A stretch of DNA of 64,000 nucleotides, taken from positions 1,756,511 to 1,820,510 of the forward strand of contig JAQFVV010006309.1 of assembly GCA_028023455.1 (NCBI GenBank), in the 5' to 3' direction. Positions 60,397 to 64,000 of the stretch are shown one piece after another. Numbering within the stretch: the stretch's first letter is position 1; each line of letters opens with the position of its first letter. A program made the position numbers and the translations under genes. The notes beneath the pieces were generated by a model. That model was given only the letters and a program-made list of their open reading frames with translations, was not told the DNA's origin and ran no database searches. The DNA comes from Epiperipatus broadwayi (Eukaryota > Onychophora > Udeonychophora > Euonychophora > Peripatidae).

Positions 60397-61164
60397 TTTA
60401 GTTATTAGCATAATAAGTATAAAGACTAATGGATAAAGCGGTTACTCTCTTATTAATCATATGGACATTGATTGCTCTGTCATCTGGCGACTACAGTCTA
60501 AGTTCATTAACAAAACTGTCAGAAGTAAACTGGCTAGAGATTATTGTAATTTTTATTAATATTATTATTATTTGAGTATGCTTGTCACTATCTAAAAATA
60601 ATTTAATTAAATGATTTTAAAATAGAAATATATATATAAGCAAGTGACATAGTTTTAGTAATATTATTTTTGTACTTAAATTTTTCATGGTAGTAACCCA
60701 AATATTTAATGTAAAGTTTATATTAGCGATGTGACATTATTCCTTTCATTGCTTTCTTACACATTATTTTCATTTCGTAATCAATAATTTTTTAATTTCA
60801 ATTTTTTAAACAGAAGCAATGACTAAAAATTAGAAACTTAGTGAAAGTATTTTTAGAAAATAGAATAATATGAAGTATGAAATTAGTAATACTATAGCAA
60901 CTGCTTATAATAGCTAATATGAAAAGTATGATTATAAATATTTTTTTCTCACATCAAATCTTAGTTTTTTTTTCTGCAATGTATATTTATAGCAAAAGTG
61001 AAGCAATTTTGAAAACATAGTTTATTTGTATAGGAAAATACATATCATTTTCTAGTTTGTAAATGCGACCTCCTTTCCAACTCTATCTCAGAAGTAATTC
61101 TATTTTTTATTTTCTTTAAAAATTATATTAAAATAGTGATTTTTTACTTAAATGAAACATTTGA

Positions 61165-61300
61165 ATTCTCAGTGTTTTTTGAAAGTTTGTGATGGTGGTA
61201 TTAGTTGGGGAGAGGCTAGCATTACCTTGAATTTAGTATTCATGAATCTAAAAATCCTAGATTCACTTCCCTTGCACAAGCCGGCAACATCTGAGGAAAG
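61165..61300 (+). mobile_element. Possible tRNA-like SINE
   Basis: It contains a box A-like TTAGTTGGGGAGAGG and a box B-like TAGATTCACTTCCC with tRNA-compatible spacing, followed by the GC-rich cttgcacaagccggcaac. No target duplication or tail was found. An 88-codon frame crosses the region but resembles no protein I know. Confidence 0.4.
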
Positions 61301-61435
61301 GAGAAGAAAATTGTTGTATTATATACTAATATACCCTACACGGTTTAACGCAATTGGGATCGGGATGTCCCAGAATCAATTCTGGCATTCGCAAGTCTGG
61401 CGGTCGAACTTCTTATGAATTCCAGAGCAATAAAG

Positions 61436-62883
61436 CCATATGTCTTTATATATATACTAATCTATGAGTTATTATTAACTCTTAATTTTATTTAAAAAGT
61501 TTAAATGAAATTTGAATTTTTCTAAAACATTTAACAAATAATATTAAATGATTGGAATAGTTCAACTGGTAATTACAATTTGAATTCCTATCTTACCTCC
61601 CATGACTTGAGGCAAATGATAGAAGTACAGTATATTGAAAGCTAATGTTTCCTGGATAGATTTTGATCAGAGGAAAATATATATGAAAAAATTACTTTGG
61701 TCAATTGAGTGGAACTATTGTAATTTACCATTTCTGTAATAAACATGATGTGACCTGGGTAATTGAACACATTTTTATATTTTATTAGTACATTATAGAA
61801 ATAAATGTAAATATAATAAAATATTTTTAAAAAAGTAACAACTGCTGTAGTACGATAATAAAATGTTGTTTATATATATATAGTTAGAATTTATTACAGA
61901 TAGATTTAGTCTGCATTATAATTCTTTCTTATTTTAAAATAAATAAGTAATGAAATTGTCTTCTGATGTAATGATTAGGTTATGAATATCTTGATCAGCA
62001 GTTTATGTCTGGAGCCGCTGCTTGGATTTTTTTGTTTTAAAAGTAGTTGAGAATTTTCACTTCTCTAACCACAAGTAGTGGTCAATAGCCAGTTAGAAAT
62101 TCAAAAGTTGATCATTTATTTGGTTTCTAATTCATTTTAGTTAGATGGTGAAGAAAGTTTCAGGAAATTTGGATTGCATTGTAATATTATGCAATCATTG
62201 TCATTAGTGAAGGGCGATTAAACTTCTCCAAAGAATGAGCTCTTGGTTTTTCTTTTTAAAATAATTGTTAGCTAAATCACAATATTCTGATTATATAAAA
62301 AATCAATGCACTTAATCATGGTTGCAATTAATTAGTTGGTGTCCATTTAACATAGTTTATTCTAGAATAAATTATTCATAGCTATTTTATATATAAGATG
62401 CAGGCATATATAAAGTTCTCTACCTGGAAAAAAATTAAAGTATCTAAGAAATAGGTCGCTACAATCAAATAATGGTATTGATTATTATTCAACAATAGTT
62501 GTCATTGTTTAACACTTTCTTAATTCTTATGTATTTTGCATCTAAAATTCAGATCTATATCATAAATACAAAACCTTTCTGCCATTAACATTTAAAAATA
62601 TACTACAAAATAAATAAGAATCATTTCCATATAATATTAAAATTATCATTACTTTCAGCCACTAACATTCCATTGCAAGTTAAAGGTTTCCAAATTTGAT
62701 CCTGTTTCTCTAATCCATAGCCCCTCTTTTTTACATCATGTGAACAAATTTTCTTATTTCATCTTGTCTCATTCTAGATCTTTTAAAATATTATGGGATC
62801 CAGTTTAACATTTCAATTGTTCATCTCTTATCATATTAAGCCTGCATTGTGCTCATCCATCTTCTATGAATTTAAATGGATAC
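61436..62883. other. AT-rich DNA, nothing recognised
   Basis: No gene or repeat terminus was supported. Confidence 0.6.
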
Positions 62884-63246
62884 TGTCCTATACATGAGGG
62901 GTCAGAGTGACTTGAGTTCAACATGGGCATGACAACAATATTAGCATCAGTATGGGATTTGGGAATTCTATCATCAGATTTTCAATGATATGGATGGCTG
63001 AAGAGTTGGAGTAGGTGAAGCCTGTTCATTAAAGTGTAAGGATTTGCTATCTTAATATAAACTGAGCACTGATTGTATATATGTATGGGAAATAGTAATC
63101 TGGACCAACTGATGAGTGCTGGTTTAGCACAAAATATGTATATTGGTGATTATTTATCTTTTCTACATGTGTATGGTCATGTGTATCAGTAGTATGAGAT
63201 AGTGTGGATAGTGAAGGGACTTGAAAAACTGAGTTCAAATCCCCTA
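62884..63246 (-). mobile_element. Loop plus right arm of foldback H2, copy 9
   Basis: It begins with the loop sequence of copy 4 (tgtcctatacatgaggg) and continues through a full right arm to the diverged outer end gagttcaaatcccct. The plus strand at 63091-63158 holds the H2 motif with core CUGAUGA (63109-63115) and a canonical helix II GUGCU-GGUUU-AGCAC. The second core block is AAAA instead of GAAA. Confidence 0.8.
63091..63158 (+). ncRNA. Hammerhead-like motif of H2 with canonical helix II, G12 lost
   Basis: Helix I (ACCAA/UUGGU plus AUAGUAA/UUAUUUAU), core CUGAUGA, a five-pair helix II closed by G-C at 10.1-11.1, and UA before UUGG are all visible. The change of GAAA to AAAA removes the catalytic general base, so this copy should be dead. 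It shows what the ancestral motif looked like. Confidence 0.6.
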
Positions 63247-63456
63247 TACTTATCTAGCAATATGTTCAGCCCAGTTCCATTTTAGTCTCTTAATAATATC
63301 GTAATACAAGATTGTTTTTTAAAACATTTTTGATACCCAGTGAACATTTTTTCTCATGATTTAAAAATATTATGCAAAATAATATCTAACAATATATGTT
63401 TGTGTTAAAATAAAGATACAAATACAATTGTTACGTTTTTATGTTTATGTGATTGG

Positions 63457-63460
<4 letters not shown>

Positions 63461-63525
<65 letters not shown>

Positions 63526-63556
63526 CATCATCATCATGACCACCATCATCATTTCA
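63461..63556 (+). repeat. ATT microsatellite passing into ATC repeats
   Basis: About 21 ATT units (63461-63524) are followed by imperfect ATC/ACC units to 63556. Confidence 0.98.
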
Positions 63557-63639
63557 CTATCGTAAGTATTGGAGAACTAAGTAAGAACTTAAATTATTAT
63601 AACAATTTTGTTAATTATAGAAGATTGTCAAGATTATAT

Positions 63640-64000
63640 ATCATAGAGATTTTTAAAAATTCATACAAAATACTGAAAGTCATATTTCTAATAACCCTTT
63701 GCAATTTTGGTCTCTAGTCAAGGATTTAGGTATTACAAAAAAAAATGTACAAAGTAATAAAACAAATCTAGTTATAGATGATTTTTCTCATTATTTCTCA
63801 GAGCTTTTTAAACAATCTAAATCTTTTACTAACTTAACTGAAAATAATGATTTAATTGAAGAAAGGATAGCATTTAATTCATTTATTGAATCTGATATTA
63901 TTTTTGCTATTAAGAGCTTAAATTACATTCTAGCATGGGCCTTGACAATATTCCAGTTTTCATTTATAAAGGATATGCTGAATATATTGGGTCTCCTCTT
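63640..64000 (+). pseudogene. LINE fragment running off the window (pre-RT and RT start)
   Basis: The plus-strand frame reads HISNNPLQFWSLVKDLGI, then VIDDFSHYFSELFKQ, IESDIIFAIKSLN, and after a frame change SSMGLDNIPVFIYKGY. NP--FW-L-K and the S-G-D-IP-F--K block are the usual lead-in to a LINE reverse transcriptase. The element continues beyond 64000, where the rest of the RT should lie. At least one frameshift is present near 63925. Confidence 0.65.

Noticed and set aside
1-64000. Bacterial-type features (operons, RBS, CRISPR)
   Set aside because: The window is clearly eukaryotic: SINEs, LINEs, hAT elements and microsatellites, with no dense coding and no regularly spaced repeats.

Overview
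This 64 kb window is AT-rich eukaryotic DNA with no convincing host protein gene, no rRNA and no intact tRNA gene. Retroposed tRNA-derived SINEs, decayed non-LTR retrotransposons (LINEs), hAT-type DNA transposon relics, TTA microsatellites and a 500-N scaffold gap (39062-39561) all point to an animal, most likely invertebrate, intergenic or intronic region. The species cannot be fixed from the sequence; a mollusc such as a cephalopod is only a guess.

The most interesting content is a set of long inverted-repeat (foldback) elements, two families of which carry hammerhead ribozyme motifs. Family H1 (11700-12351, with an internally deleted relative at 54092-54289) is an inverted dimer of a 262-bp unit. 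Each arm folds as a type I hammerhead: CUGAUGA, a UGGC/GCCA stem II, GAAA, then a GUC (or AUC) cleavage site, and an AUCCAA/UUGGAU helix I with an internal loop. Family H2 has nine copies: 14984, 31988, 37563, 44504, 55121, 55558, 59935, 60091 and 62884. It has 274-bp arms around a 100-bp loop in its one complete copy, and carries a second, different hammerhead-like motif (ACCAA-CUGAUGA-GUGCU/AGCAC-GAAA-UA-UUGG) decayed to different degrees. Together they look like non-autonomous, retrozyme-like or Penelope-related elements arranged head to head. Five foldbacks of unrelated sequence (6920, 8560, 11700, 48981, 54092) are flanked by 12-15 bp direct repeats, longer than usual for cut-and-paste elements.

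Layout: 1-6.4 kb, AT-rich DNA, a MER5/SPIN-like hAT relic (3682-4338) and small LINE scraps. 6.4-7.6 kb, LINE relic interrupted by a foldback. 8.56-9.4 kb, a near-perfect hairpin with 383-bp arms. 11.1-12.4 kb, a short TIR element and the H1 hammerhead dimer. 12.5-31.7 kb, five tRNA-SINEs with target duplications, all on the minus strand, plus an H2 copy, a 922-bp hAT with transposase remains (16929-17850) and two LINE relics (13.7 and 24.4 kb). 32-35 kb, the best preserved LINE. 37.5-45.2 kb, H2 copies, two SINEs with a shared conserved core and the gap. 45-64 kb, a hAT MITE with perfect 8-bp duplications (47297-47770), several foldbacks, more H2 copies and LINE relics running off the right edge.

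The pieces fit a simple picture: LINE-like reverse transcriptases supply retroposition for SINEs and perhaps for the hammerhead elements, while hAT transposases mobilised the 8-bp-TSD elements. Every protein-coding element seen here is broken.
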